Under the pieces are notes generated by a model, which saw nothing but the letters and a program-made list of their open reading frames with translations, did no database searches and was not told where the DNA came from. A stretch of DNA of 64,000 bases, from contig NZ_FNAL01000002.1 of assembly GCF_900101915.1 (NCBI RefSeq), forward strand, positions 166,351 to 230,350, read 5' to 3'. The stretch is from Psychrobacter pacificensis (GTDB lineage: Bacteria > Pseudomonadota > Gammaproteobacteria > Pseudomonadales > Moraxellaceae). This document shows, in pieces, positions 1-9,251 of the stretch. Positions within the stretch are counted from its first letter, which is position 1. The number at the start of each line of letters is the position of its first letter. The translations under genes and the position numbers were made by a program.

Positions 1-2
1 GC

Positions 3-680
3 GCAGCAAAGGCTTGGGAGAACGGCTATTACGACAAATCTGTTGTCCCTGTCACCGATATCAATGGCATGATGCTATTGGATAAAGACGAAACCATCCG
101 TCCTAATACCAATGTCGAAACCTTGGCGGGTCTTAAACCTTCTTTTATTATGCCGGGAAAAATGGGCTTTGATAGTGTGATATTAGACCGATACACCATG
201 ATTGAAACCGTGAGTCATGTGCATCATGCGGGTAATTCTTCTGGCATCGTTGATGGGGCGGCGATTTGTTTGGTCGGTAGCGCGGCGGCTGGGCAAAAAG
301 CAGGACTAAAACCACGCGCCAAAATCACAATGGCCTCAGTCATTGGTTCAGAGCCTGCCATTATGCTGACAGGTCCAACGCCAGCTTGCCAAAAAGCCCT
401 CGATAAAGCGGGCATGCAAGCCTCTGACATAGACCTTTGGGAGATTAATGAAGCATTCGCTGCTGTGCCGATGAATACCGCTGATGATTTTGGAATCTCG
501 CTTGATATTGTCAACGTCAATGGTGGTGCAATCGCTATGGGTCATCCGCTTGGGGCAACGGGCGCGATGCTAATGACGACAGTCCTTGATGAGTTGGAAC
601 GCCGCGACTTACAGACTGCTATGATTACGCTATGTGTGGGCGGTGGTATGGGAATTGCCACTATTATCGAGCGTGTTTAA
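3..680 (+). CDS. Thiolase (acetyl-CoA C-acyltransferase), C-terminal part
   Basis: The gene runs in from before the window: the frame is open from base 3, so the ATG at 69 is internal. The visible 226 residues cover the thiolase C-terminal half. The NEAFA motif, the GHPLGATG motif with its catalytic His (near base 543) and the final CVGGGMG motif with its catalytic Cys are all present. Thiolases cleave 3-ketoacyl-CoA with CoA to give acetyl-CoA and a shortened acyl-CoA. The stop is followed 72 bp later by a FadB/FadJ-type gene on the same strand, the usual beta-oxidation pairing. A FadA/FadI role is therefore inferred; a biosynthetic acetoacetyl-CoA thiolase cannot be excluded without the N-terminus. 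Confidence 0.9.
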   Translation, partial: AAKAWENGYYDKSVVPVTDINGMMLLDKDETIRPNTNVETLAGLKPSFIMPGKMGFDSVILDRYTMIETVSHVHHAGNSSGIVDGAAICLVGSAAAGQKAGLKPRAKITMASVIGSEPAIMLTGPTPACQKALDKAGMQASDIDLWEINEAFAAVPMNTADDFGISLDIVNVNGGAIAMGHPLGATGAMLMTTVLDELERRDLQTAMITLCVGGGMGIATIIERV

Positions 681-752
681 CCTTTCTCTAAAATAGACTG
701 AAAACCAATTAGACTAAAACGCAATATACAAAGAATCATTTAAGGGATAAAA

Positions 753-2942
753 ATGATGACAAATAACCAAACAGTAGATAGCGTAATAGCCATTAACGCA
801 TTAGATAACTTCTCGGTCCAGCGTGATGACGAGGGTGTCGTCACCGTTACGATTGACCAAAGCAAACGCAAAATGAATGTCATTGGTGATGGCTTTACGG
901 AGGCATTCGCCACGATAGTTGATAGTTTTATCAATGATGACGCCGCCACAGGCTTAATTCTCACATCGGCCAAAGACACCTTTGTGGTTGGCGCAGATAT
1001 TGATCAATTGAACCAGATAGAGACAGCGGAGCAAGCATTTACATTGACCGAGGAATTAAAAGGGAGTTTGCGTACGCTTGAGACCTCAGGTAAACCCGTC
1101 GTCGCTGCTATGACAGGAACCGCATTAGGCGGTGGTTTAGAGTTGGCACTTGCCTGTCATTATCGTATTGCCATTGACACGCCTAAGACCAAGCTTGGTT
1201 TGCCTGAGGTGAAACTGGGCTTGTTACCTGGCGGCGGCGGTACTCAGCGCTTACCAAGGTTGGTCGGTATTCAAGTAGCACTGGAGCTGATGACGCAAGG
1301 CAAAGAATTGCGACCAGCAGCGGCAAAAGATATTGGACTTATTGATGCAATAGCCACTGATCGAGCAGATATGCTGAAGCAAGCAAAAAACTGGATTCAA
1401 AACAATCCAAGCGCTCAGCAGCCATGGGATGAGAAGGGTTTTAAAATTCCTGGCGGCGATAGTAAGCATCCTAGCGTTGTACCGATATTCTCTATCGCCC
1501 CAGCCATGGCCAATCAAAAATCTCACGGCAACTATCCAGCGATTACTCATATTATGTCTTGTGTGTTTGAAGGATGCCTAGTGGATATCGATACAGGGCT
1601 TGAGATCGAGTCGCGTTATTTTGCCGCTTGCGTACTGTCAACTGAATCTAAAAACATGATTAACACTTTATGGACGCAGCTGAATAGCATCAAAAAAGGT
1701 CAGTCTCGACCTCAAGGGTTTGAGCAGACCCAAACCAAAAAAGTCGGTATCTTGGGGGCTGGCATGATGGGCGCTGGCATCGCCTATGTCACTGCCAAAG
1801 CAGGTATAGATGTCGTGTTATTGGACACGGAAATTGCCAATGCAGAAAAAGGCAAAGCGTACTCTGCTAATATTTTGGATAAAGCCATCAGCCGACAGCG
1901 CGCTACCGAAGAGAAAAAACAAGCTCTCCTAAAACGTATCACGCCAACCGTCTCTTACGATGATTTAGCTGATTGTGATCTCATCATCGAAGCGGTGTTC
2001 GAAAATCGAGAAATCAAAGCTAAATGTACCCAGCAGAGTGAAGCAGTGATTTCAAACACGGCTATTTATGCGTCTAATACCTCAACATTACCGATTACTG
2101 GACTAGCAAAAGCCAGTACACGACCAAACCAGTTTATCGGTCTGCATTTTTTCTCGCCAGTAGATAAGATGCCGCTCGTTGAGATTATCGTAGGCGCGCA
2201 AACTGATGATGAAACGTTGGCCAAAGCTTTTGATTATGTTGTGCAAATAGGCAAAACGCCTATCGTCGTCAATGACAGTCACGGCTTTTATACCTCGCGG
2301 GTATTTGGCACCTATGTATCAGAGGGTATCGCAATGCTAGGAGAGGGTGTGCATCCGCGTAGCATCGAAGTTGCCGGACTAAAAACAGGTATGCCGATGC
2401 CGCCCTTAGCATTACAAGATGAAGTGTCGTTAAGCCTAGCGTTGCATGTCAGCGAGCAACAGCAGGTAGATATGGCAGCCGAAAGCAAGTCCGTTGCTGT
2501 GCGCCCTTCTTACGAGATACTAAAGACGCTGGTCAATGAGCATGGGCGCGAGGGCAAGAAAAATGGCAAAGGGTTTTATGATTATCCAGAAGACGGTGAT
2601 AAGCATCTATGGCCTGAGTTGATAAACTTATATCCGCCAAAGTCAGAGCAACCGTCGCAGCAAGATTTGGTTGATCGTTTGATGTTTATTCAAGCCAATG
2701 AATCTGCCAAATGCTATGAGGAAAACGTCGTGCGCTCAGTTGCCGACACCAATATAGGGTCTATCTTTGGCTGGGGGTTTGCACCGCAGCACGGGGGCAC
2801 GCTACAGTTTATCAATGCAATGGGCGTGAGTGCATTTGTTAAGCGGAGTCGTGAGCTGGCTGCGAAATATGGTGAACGGTTTGAGCCTGCCCAGATATTG
2901 TTAGACATGGCAGCCAAAGGCGAGGCGTTCTCCGATGACTGA
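753..2942 (+). CDS. Bifunctional enoyl-CoA hydratase / 3-hydroxyacyl-CoA dehydrogenase (FadB/FadJ family)
   Basis: A 729-residue fatty-acid beta-oxidation multienzyme. Residues 20-200 are a crotonase domain with the GGGLELALACHYRIA segment (Glu near 130) and the PEVKLGLLPGGGGTQ segment (Glu near 152), matching the two catalytic glutamates of FadB. Residues from about 330 form the NAD-binding domain (GILGAGMMGAGIAY). The catalytic His lies in LHFFSP near 464, and a helical C-terminal dehydrogenase domain follows. It hydrates 2-enoyl-CoA and oxidises 3-hydroxyacyl-CoA. The start at 753 has GGGATAA upstream. It lies between the thiolase and the CaiB-family gene, whose start overlaps its end by 8 bp, so translation is probably coupled. 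Length suits FadB/FadJ; I could not tell the aerobic from the anaerobic subtype. Confidence 0.93.
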   Translation: MMTNNQTVDSVIAINALDNFSVQRDDEGVVTVTIDQSKRKMNVIGDGFTEAFATIVDSFINDDAATGLILTSAKDTFVVGADIDQLNQIETAEQAFTLTEELKGSLRTLETSGKPVVAAMTGTALGGGLELALACHYRIAIDTPKTKLGLPEVKLGLLPGGGGTQRLPRLVGIQVALELMTQGKELRPAAAKDIGLIDAIATDRADMLKQAKNWIQNNPSAQQPWDEKGFKIPGGDSKHPSVVPIFSIAPAMANQKSHGNYPAITHIMSCVFEGCLVDIDTGLEIESRYFAACVLSTESKNMINTLWTQLNSIKKGQSRPQGFEQTQTKKVGILGAGMMGAGIAYVTAKAGIDVVLLDTEIANAEKGKAYSANILDKAISRQRATEEKKQALLKRITPTVSYDDLADCDLIIEAVFENREIKAKCTQQSEAVISNTAIYASNTSTLPITGLAKASTRPNQFIGLHFFSPVDKMPLVEIIVGAQTDDETLAKAFDYVVQIGKTPIVVNDSHGFYTSRVFGTYVSEGIAMLGEGVHPRSIEVAGLKTGMPMPPLALQDEVSLSLALHVSEQQQVDMAAESKSVAVRPSYEILKTLVNEHGREGKKNGKGFYDYPEDGDKHLWPELINLYPPKSEQPSQQDLVDRLMFIQANESAKCYEENVVRSVADTNIGSIFGWGFAPQHGGTLQFINAMGVSAFVKRSRELAAKYGERFEPAQILLDMAAKGEAFSDD

Positions 2943-4098
2943 TACGCATTTATCAAATCATGATCAAATGGCAGATTGTCTACAAGGGTTACGAGTGATC
3001 GATCTGACTCGTAACCTACCTGGGCCATTTGCCACGCGCCTGCTTGCGGATTTGGGTGCGGACGTTCTTAAAATCGAACCCAAACAAGGTGATCCTGCTC
3101 GCGTATTTGGTGAGTTATTCGCAGCTTTGAACCACGGTAAGACGACTGAAAAGCATGATTTTCATGATCCCGAAGCGATTGAAGCTATTAAGGCACATCT
3201 CAAAGAAGCTGACCTGATGCTAGACAGCTTTCGCCCAGGTGTCTTAGCAGAAATGGGATTAGATACTAAAACCCTGCATGTCATCAACCCAAAGCTGGTA
3301 ATGGTATCTATTACTGGCTATGGTATCGCAGGCAGTTACGCAAAAGAAGGTGTCTACTTAGAAAGTGCTGAGCCAAAAAATAGCTCTCAAATAAATCATA
3401 ATTGGTCTGATAAGGCCGGTCATGATATTAATTTTATGGCTATGAGTGGTGTGCTTGATCAGTTAAAAACAGCTCAGGGTGAGCAGGCTATGCCCAATGT
3501 CCAGTTTGCGGACTTGGCAGGTGGTAGTGATACAGCAGTGATAGCACTGTTGGCTGCTGTATTTGCCGCGCAGCGTACCGGAAAAGGACGACATATTGTG
3601 ATTAGCATGACGCACAGTTTGTACAATCATATGGTTATGCCAAAGGTGACGGGTAAGCTAATCAGTCGTTTTTCAGGTGACAATTCAAATAGTGCTTCAA
3701 ATAATACTTCAAGTACAGCTCCCATGCCACAGCATGACTTTTTAGGCGGTGCATTACCATGTTATCGACTGTACCAAACCGCTGACCAGCGACATATGGC
3801 GGTTGGTTCGTTAGAGTTGAAATTTTGGCAAGGTCTATGTGAGGTATTGGAGTTGCCAGCGCTTAAAGACGTACATTGGCAGCTTGGCATCATGCCCAAT
3901 AGGCCTGAGAGTCAAATAGCGACTAAAACAATGGCGGAAAAATTCGCCAGTCAAACGCTTGAGCATTGGCAAGGCGTATTTGCGGCAACGGATGTCTGTG
4001 TGACCCCCGTGCTGAATTTACAGGAAGCCAAGGCTCACCCTTTGTTTGCGCATCAAGATGAATATCAGGCAACCTCAGGATGGCAGCAAATTAGCTAG
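2935..4098 (+). CDS. CaiB/BaiF family CoA-transferase or alpha-methylacyl-CoA racemase
   Basis: A 387-residue class III CoA-transferase-family protein. The N-terminus has the family's GADVLKIEP block, the SFRPGVLAEMGLD block near residue 100 and a GHDINFMAMSG block near 162. These look more like alpha-methylacyl-CoA racemase than like carnitine CoA-transferase. Racemases of this family epimerise 2-methylacyl-CoA so that branched chains can enter beta-oxidation, which fits the two genes upstream. Its ATG lies inside the last codons of the FadB-like gene (8-bp overlap), indicating one operon. Ser/Asn-rich residues 243-265 look like a loop insertion. The substrate is inferred, not shown. Confidence 0.85.
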   Translation: MTDTHLSNHDQMADCLQGLRVIDLTRNLPGPFATRLLADLGADVLKIEPKQGDPARVFGELFAALNHGKTTEKHDFHDPEAIEAIKAHLKEADLMLDSFRPGVLAEMGLDTKTLHVINPKLVMVSITGYGIAGSYAKEGVYLESAEPKNSSQINHNWSDKAGHDINFMAMSGVLDQLKTAQGEQAMPNVQFADLAGGSDTAVIALLAAVFAAQRTGKGRHIVISMTHSLYNHMVMPKVTGKLISRFSGDNSNSASNNTSSTAPMPQHDFLGGALPCYRLYQTADQRHMAVGSLELKFWQGLCEVLELPALKDVHWQLGIMPNRPESQIATKTMAEKFASQTLEHWQGVFAATDVCVTPVLNLQEAKAHPLFAHQDEYQATSGWQQIS

Positions 4099-4325
4099 TC
4101 ACTGGTATGGAGATGCCTTTTTAGTTTGTGTTATTTAGCCTGTCTGTCTAAATCAGAGTGATTGAACTTGTATATCTGTCTATCTAAAATTGCCTAGATA
4201 AGAGACAATATGCGCATAAAATCTAGAGCGCCGTGATATTAAGAAAGTATCATGTACTAAGGCTCTTAAAGATTAAGCCACACAGACATTTCACAAATTT
4301 AACTCAAGCAAAAAGGCAGTCTCGA

Positions 4326-5030
4326 ATGACCAAAGATAATCCATATAATTTCCTACCACTACAGCCCACTGGCAGAAATGAAACCGACACGGCGAATACC
4401 TACGCGCCTGAAGACATGATTAAAATATATGAGCAGCAGTTTCTCATTCAAGTACCTGAAGAGGAGCTGACAGGGTTTTTGCCTGCCCTAAAAGCATTTT
4501 ATGATATTGATAATCATACTTTAGATGTCAGCGCCGTTATTTTTGAGGCAATTGCAGACTCCTCTATCATTTATAATCACAAAATCAAAGTGGGCGGCTA
4601 TCAGTTGCTAGGCGGATTGGTAGAGGAAGCGATTGAATATGATGAGGATACTCAAAATGATGACAGTACTGACAGCGAAGAGATTCAGGCCTATACACTA
4701 GAGTGCCAACGTACCTTCTTCATCAATGATGTAGAAATACCTTATCATTTTAATCTGTTCATTTATGGCGATGGCTATTCTACGTTGACCAAAAAAGAAA
4801 CCGTGCTAGAAAAAATGTATTGGTTTGTCAGAGGCAAGTTTGAAGAAGAGTTGTTGGACGACTCCAAAGATAATGATAGCTTGGAATCAATCAATGAGCA
4901 GCTAGCCAGCTTGGGCATTGCGGCCATGGATCTAACGACTGTAGATGAGATCGTAAGTTATATTGAAGCCAGCATCATAGATGACGCAATGGTTGATGAG
5001 CTAAATAAGCTATTGGATGATGTCGAGTAG
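4326..5030 (+). CDS. Hypothetical acidic protein
   Basis: A 234-residue soluble protein, very rich in Asp and Glu, with no signal peptide or membrane segment. I do not recognise the family. The frame is open from 4233, but the basic N-terminal extension contrasts with the acidic body, so I prefer the internal ATG at 4326 (MTKDNPYNF). Residues 110-125 are an acidic run (DEDTQNDDSTDSEE), and the C-terminus is also acidic with predicted helices. It stands alone: about 230 bp from the CaiB-family gene and about 130 bp before the SRPBCC gene. Confidence 0.6.
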   Translation: MTKDNPYNFLPLQPTGRNETDTANTYAPEDMIKIYEQQFLIQVPEEELTGFLPALKAFYDIDNHTLDVSAVIFEAIADSSIIYNHKIKVGGYQLLGGLVEEAIEYDEDTQNDDSTDSEEIQAYTLECQRTFFINDVEIPYHFNLFIYGDGYSTLTKKETVLEKMYWFVRGKFEEELLDDSKDNDSLESINEQLASLGIAAMDLTTVDEIVSYIEASIIDDAMVDELNKLLDDVE

Positions 5031-5157
5031 TATTGATGGTAAGCGTCTTTCAAAAGGACGAGCTTCTTCACGATCATAAGTTTTTGAAGTGTAACGGCTT
5101 TATTTGTTTCTAAAATGGCACTAAGCGAAATAACTTTAATCCTAACGAGATTATATT

Positions 5158-5601
5158 ATGTTCAAAATAAAAGTAGAACGCATTGTCAAAAAACCGATTG
5201 ATGAGGTATTTGAAGCACTGAGCGACCATGCCAGTTATGGCTCATTTAAAGCGGTGGGAGTTGCTAAGTTAGTCGCTGAAGGTAATGAGGAGCGCAATGG
5301 TGTTGGCGCTTTACGTAGCATTCAAGCGGGACCTGTTAAGTTTTGGGAGCGGATTACAGCGTTTGAGCGTCCTACTCATATGCAATACCAAATCGAAAAA
5401 GCTAAACCTGTCAAAATGCGACATGATAAAGGCGTCATTGATTTAAAAGACTTGGGCGATGGCACCACACACGTGACTTGGATATCCGAGGGTCGATTGA
5501 TTGTACCGTTGCCATTAATCGGTCGCCTACTTGATCGTCAAATGCAGAAACAAGGAACCATAGGATTTAGTAGTATACTCAAATCTATAGAAAGCCGCTA
5601 A
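5158..5601 (+). CDS. SRPBCC (START/polyketide-cyclase-like) family protein
   Basis: A 147-residue single-domain protein with the helix-grip pattern of the SRPBCC superfamily: an N-terminal strand ending in a helix around VFEALSDHASYGSF, alternating strands in the middle, and a long C-terminal helix (residues 125-147). Such proteins bind hydrophobic ligands in a deep cavity; the ligand here is unknown. The ATG at 5158 is the only sensible start. It converges on the DUF1244 gene. Confidence 0.75.
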   Translation: MFKIKVERIVKKPIDEVFEALSDHASYGSFKAVGVAKLVAEGNEERNGVGALRSIQAGPVKFWERITAFERPTHMQYQIEKAKPVKMRHDKGVIDLKDLGDGTTHVTWISEGRLIVPLPLIGRLLDRQMQKQGTIGFSSILKSIESR

Positions 5602-5642
5602 TCTAGCGGCAATATTGTCTTCTTCGATATAATTATATCATG

Positions 5643-5664
5643 GTGGCTCTTTTATTTGAGCCAC
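5643..5664. terminator. Hairpin between convergent genes
   Basis: A 7-bp perfect stem (GTGGCTC / GAGCCAC) with an 8-nt T-rich loop lies between the convergent SRPBCC and DUF1244 genes. There is no strong T-tract on either side, so a terminator role rests mostly on position. Confidence 0.4.
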
Positions 5665-5675
5665 TACTGTTGGTT

Positions 5676-5987
5676 TTAATTCGTTTTGTTCTTGGTAGCT
5701 TCAATTTCGTTAAAACGTGCTAACTGTTCTGGTGTTGCTTTTTGCTGGTACTTCGCTTTCCACTCAGCGTAGGGCATGCCATAAACAAGCTCGCGCGCAT
5801 CCTCGTAGTCGATTTCAATACCACGCTCTTCACCAGCAGCTTTGTACCATTTGGATAAACAGTTACGACAAAAATCGGCAAGGTTCATCAGCTCAATATT
5901 CTGTACATCTTTACGCTCGTCTAAATGAGCCAATAAGCGACGAAATGTCGCCGCTTCTAATTCGATGTTTGATTCTAATTTTGCCAT
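5676..5987 (-). CDS. DUF1244 family protein
   Basis: A 103-residue protein matching the conserved proteobacterial DUF1244 family. Its hallmark is FRRLLAHLDERKDVQNIELM followed by LADFCRNCLSKWY. The two cysteines in CRNC are invariant as I recall the family. The frame opens at 6008, but the ATG at 5987 (MAKLESN) has AGGAAA eight bases upstream and gives the family's usual length. Function is unknown; it is small, soluble and helical. Confidence 0.85.
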   Translation of the reverse strand: MAKLESNIELEAATFRRLLAHLDERKDVQNIELMNLADFCRNCLSKWYKAAGEERGIEIDYEDARELVYGMPYAEWKAKYQQKATPEQLARFNEIEATKNKTN

Positions 5988-6330
5988 AATATTTTTCCTA
6001 ATTGTCATTGAGCTATCTAAAACTTAGTTAATACTAACCAGAAAACTCATTATAGTAGAGGTTCGCTAATTTAAAAGCTTTTAATCATAATATTAAACCA
6101 CGCTTCATTTCTATCTGCTCTAAAAATAGCTAGGTTGGGGGCAATTCAATATTCGCAGTTTTAGGGCAGGGCACGGTTTGGGCACCAAATGGGCACCGCA
6201 CCGAAAACGAGCTTTTTGACTGAGTAGATAAACTTAACTATAAGAAAATAAATGTTCGAAAAAATACTCTACAAACCCCGAAAAACAGACAAAAAAAAGC
6301 CTCACTATTAAGTGAGGCTTTTTTAGAATT
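5988..6330. other. Gene-free spacer with three helically phased GGGCAC repeats
   Basis: No gene is visible between DUF1244 and the tRNA-Gly gene. The stretch holds three GGGCAC direct repeats at 6169, 6180 and 6191, spaced exactly 11 bp apart, and a terminator hairpin at 6293-6326 on the 3' side of the tRNA. The repeats resemble arm-type integrase sites often found beside tRNA attachment sites; no integrase gene remains. Confidence 0.5.
6293..6326 (-). terminator. Rho-independent terminator of tRNA-Gly
   Basis: A perfect stem, AAAAAGCCTCACT / AGTGAGGCTTTTT, with a 4-nt ATTA loop. Runs of A and T on both sides make it usable in both directions. It sits directly downstream of the minus-strand tRNA-Gly gene. 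Confidence 0.8.
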
Positions 6331-6405
6331 TGGAGCGGGATAAGAGATTCGAACTCTCGACCCCAACCTTGGCAAGGTTGTGCTCTACCACTGAGCTAAT
6401 CCCGC
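6331..6405 (-). tRNA. tRNA-Gly (anticodon GCC)
   Basis: On the minus strand the sequence folds as a cloverleaf. The acceptor stem is GCGGGAT / ATCCCGC with an encoded CCA end. The D-arm has TAGCTCAGTGGTAGAGC, the anticodon arm is CAACC-TTGCCAA-GGTTG with anticodon GCC, and the T-arm contains GTTCGAATC. Length is 75 nt including CCA. A terminator follows at 6293-6326. Confidence 0.96.
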
Positions 6406-6687
6406 TGATTCATCGTTTGATTAACTATCATCAGATGATGAAGGCGTATTATACGCAGTTTTTTTGAGGTGTCAACACCCTTGACGAAAAAAAGTAAAAG
6501 TTAGCAAGACAGGTATGTCATCTGCTCATAAATGTATGTTATAACGGTTTCTTATAATATGCATTCCAAAAGCTTTGCATTGAAAAATAAGCTGGGATAC
6601 ATTTTATAGTTTGTTTTTATGATGGTTTTCATCATAGATACCTACCAATCATACATACTTATAATGACAGGTCATAAGGATAAGGAA

Positions 6688-8358
6688 ATGAGTCAACAAT
6701 ATACCATCGCAGATTATTTGTTTGATCGCATCGCAGAGGCGGGTGCAAGTGATATATTCGGTGTACCAGGCGATTTTAACTTAACCTTTTTGGACAATGT
6801 CCTTGCTTCTGATAAGCTGCGCTGGGTGGGTAACACCAATGAGCTAAATGCTGGCTATGCGGCCGACGGCTATGCACGCGAGCGTGGGTTTGCCGCCATG
6901 GTGACGACTTTTGGCGTAGGCGAGCTATCAGCGATTAACGCGACCGCAGGCTCTTTTGCTGAGTACGCGCCAGTATTGCACATCGTAGGTGCACCAAGCA
7001 CAGCTTTGCAAGACGCAAAACGCCGTATTCATCATTCGCTTGGCGATGGCGTATTTAATCATTTTATTAAGATGGTTGAGCCCGTGACCGTAGCACGAGC
7101 GCAGCTTACTCCTGAAAATGCCGCCTCAGAAATTGATCGAGTGATTCGATTGATTCTCAAAAAGCATCGCCCAGGTTATCTGCTGCTATCACCTGATGTT
7201 GCGCGTCAGCCTATTTATCCGCCAACAACCAAGCTGATTGATAGCCAAGAAGACATCACCAGTCAAGCGGCATTGGCAGATTTCAAGCAAGCGCTAACAG
7301 AGTTCTTGCCAAACAAAACCACGACGCTCATGGCAGATTTGATGGTGCATCGTTTGGGGTTGCAGTCACAGCTCAAAGCACTGATTGCTGATACAGACAT
7401 TCCTTATACCACGCTATCGTGGGGCAAGACACTGCTTGATGAAAACAGCGAGCGCTGGGCCGGGACTTATGCAGGCGTTGCCTCGCGTCCCATTGTCAAA
7501 GACGCGGTAGAAAACTGCGAATGTCTGATCAAAGTAGGGGTGCAATATACCGACACGACCACCGCGGGATTTAGCCAAGATATTGACGAGAGTATAGTAG
7601 TAGACTTGCATTATGAGCGTGCTTCTATTAGTGGTAAGAACTTTGCACCGATTGCCTTGCAAGATGCATTACAGGCCCTGCACGAAGTCATGACCTCTGG
7701 TATCAACATCGTACCAAAGCCTTTTTGTGAGCCAGTCAAACCACATGAGCAGAAGGGTAGGGATGATGAGGCGATTCTCCAAGATGACCTATGGCATATT
7801 ATCGCTGATCGCCTAGACCATAATAATTTGGTGTTCTCTGAGCAAGGAACTGCCTATTTTGGCATCAGTGATGTGCGTTTGCCAGAAGGGGTGACCTCCT
7901 ATGGGCAGCCAATGTGGGGCTCGATTGGCTACACATTACCAGCAAGCTTAGGTGCTGCTATCGCGTCACCGAATAAACGCAGCGTTGTACTGATTGGTGA
8001 TGGCTCGGCGCTCTTGACGGTTCAAGAAATGGCGGTCATGATTCAAGAGCGTATCAATCCAGTCATCGTCCTAATCAATAACGACGGCTATACCGTAGAG
8101 CGTGCGATTCATGGTGAAAACCAATACTACAACGATATCCCAAAATGCGATTGGCAGATCATGCCAAAAGCGTTTGGCGCAACCGAAGCGAATAGCTTAC
8201 TACTCAAAGCAGAAACAGCAGGTGAGCTAAAAGCGGCTTTAAACAAAGCTGCCGAGACTACCGATAAGCTAGTAATGATTGAGGTCATCGCAGATAAGCA
8301 TGATATACCCCCATTGCTAGCAGACATCAGCGCGGCACTAAAGCCAAAAAAGGATTAA
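6688..8358 (+). CDS. Thiamine-diphosphate 2-oxo-acid decarboxylase (pyruvate / indolepyruvate decarboxylase family)
   Basis: A 556-residue thiamine-diphosphate enzyme. The N-terminal domain has GVPGDFNL and NELNAGYAADGYAR, including the cofactor-activating Glu. The HH pair in RIHHSLGDGVF is specific to the pyruvate, indolepyruvate and phenylpyruvate decarboxylase branch. The C-terminal cofactor motif runs from GDGSALL to INNDGYTVE near residue 440. These enzymes decarboxylate 2-oxo acids non-oxidatively to aldehydes; whether pyruvate or an aromatic oxo acid is preferred is not decidable here. The frame is open from 6619, but the ATG at 6688 has AAGGATAAGGAA upstream and begins where family members begin. 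It is monocistronic, with a terminator just after. Confidence 0.9.
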   Translation: MSQQYTIADYLFDRIAEAGASDIFGVPGDFNLTFLDNVLASDKLRWVGNTNELNAGYAADGYARERGFAAMVTTFGVGELSAINATAGSFAEYAPVLHIVGAPSTALQDAKRRIHHSLGDGVFNHFIKMVEPVTVARAQLTPENAASEIDRVIRLILKKHRPGYLLLSPDVARQPIYPPTTKLIDSQEDITSQAALADFKQALTEFLPNKTTTLMADLMVHRLGLQSQLKALIADTDIPYTTLSWGKTLLDENSERWAGTYAGVASRPIVKDAVENCECLIKVGVQYTDTTTAGFSQDIDESIVVDLHYERASISGKNFAPIALQDALQALHEVMTSGINIVPKPFCEPVKPHEQKGRDDEAILQDDLWHIIADRLDHNNLVFSEQGTAYFGISDVRLPEGVTSYGQPMWGSIGYTLPASLGAAIASPNKRSVVLIGDGSALLTVQEMAVMIQERINPVIVLINNDGYTVERAIHGENQYYNDIPKCDWQIMPKAFGATEANSLLLKAETAGELKAALNKAAETTDKLVMIEVIADKHDIPPLLADISAALKPKKD

Positions 8359-8393
8359 ATAATTCTTAAAAGCTTTCTTAATAAAAGTACTAG

Positions 8394-8427
8394 CCCCATT
8401 TAGCAGCGTAGCTAAATGGGGTTTTTT
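8394..8427 (+). terminator. Rho-independent terminator
   Basis: An 11-bp perfect stem, CCCCATTTAGC / GCTAAATGGGG, with a 6-nt loop and followed by six T. It lies 36 bp after the decarboxylase stop codon. Confidence 0.9.
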
Positions 8428-8550
8428 GCGTTTTTTTTATCACACGGGTCAATTAATCAGCGATGCCTCTTATGTCAATTTGTAGACTCTAGTATGATGG
8501 CTGATTGGGCTATGTTCAGCCCGTCATACTCAATAGGAGAGTGATCCATC

Positions 8551-8886
8551 ATGATCTGGCTAAAAATGCTCATTGGCGCTTTGATGGTATTGGCAATTCA
8601 ATTATTTGCACAAACGCGATTTTTTTATCTGGCGGCGCTTGCACCTCTTTTCCCCACGTTTACGCTCATCAGTCACTTCATTGTTGGTACTGAGCGCAGT
8701 CCTACTGATTTAAGGGTTGCCCTGATATTTAGTATGCTGGGTGTGATACCGCATTTGATTTATACCTTGGTGGTATTTTTTAGCATCAGTTATATGAGCT
8801 TATATAAGGCATTATTGTTAGGCGTTGTCGCTTGGACAGTAGCTGCCACTATTTTGGTGCTGACATGGCAGTATATTCAGGGCTAA
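8551..8886 (+). CDS. glpM: GlpM family inner-membrane protein
   Basis: A 111-residue protein with about four hydrophobic segments and little else. Its order of blocks closely follows E. coli GlpM as I recall it: a TR-FYLAALAPLFPTF segment, an ISHFIVGTERS segment and an IFSMLGVIPHLIYTL segment. GlpM is an inner-membrane protein linked genetically to alginate and glycerol metabolism in Pseudomonas; its biochemical role is unclear. The start at 8551 has AGGAGAG upstream. It stands alone. Confidence 0.85.
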   Translation: MIWLKMLIGALMVLAIQLFAQTRFFYLAALAPLFPTFTLISHFIVGTERSPTDLRVALIFSMLGVIPHLIYTLVVFFSISYMSLYKALLLGVVAWTVAATILVLTWQYIQG

Positions 8887-9251
8887 ATAGTCAAGCGTAA
8901 CTATTTAAATTTAATTGTGTAGGCCTAAATACTGTCAAAAGTTAGAATAAAAAATGGCTAAACAAAGGTCATAAGTTCATAGGTACGCGCTGGTATATTC
9001 GATAACTTTTTTCGAAATACTGTCTATAAATTTAGTCGCAGATGTTACTCTTAATGCCGATATAGAATCAGTGTAAATTTCTTGTGTTAATGGCTCTGAC
9101 AATGTTAATAGCTCTGACAATCGTTGCTGATGACAAACTCTCTGGCGTGATATCTAATAACAGTGCGATAACGGAAATATTTTCGCAATCAAGTACTATT
9201 ATGCTTCATTCAATATTGATGCAATAACGATAAAAAACAGGGCTTTAAAAA
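8887..9251. other. Gene-free spacer with an 18-bp tandem repeat
   Basis: No convincing coding sequence. Two adjacent copies of GTTAATGGCTCTGACAAT lie at 9086-9103 and 9104-9121, differing at one base (G to A at position 7). The stretch probably holds the promoter of the antiporter gene. Confidence 0.5.
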
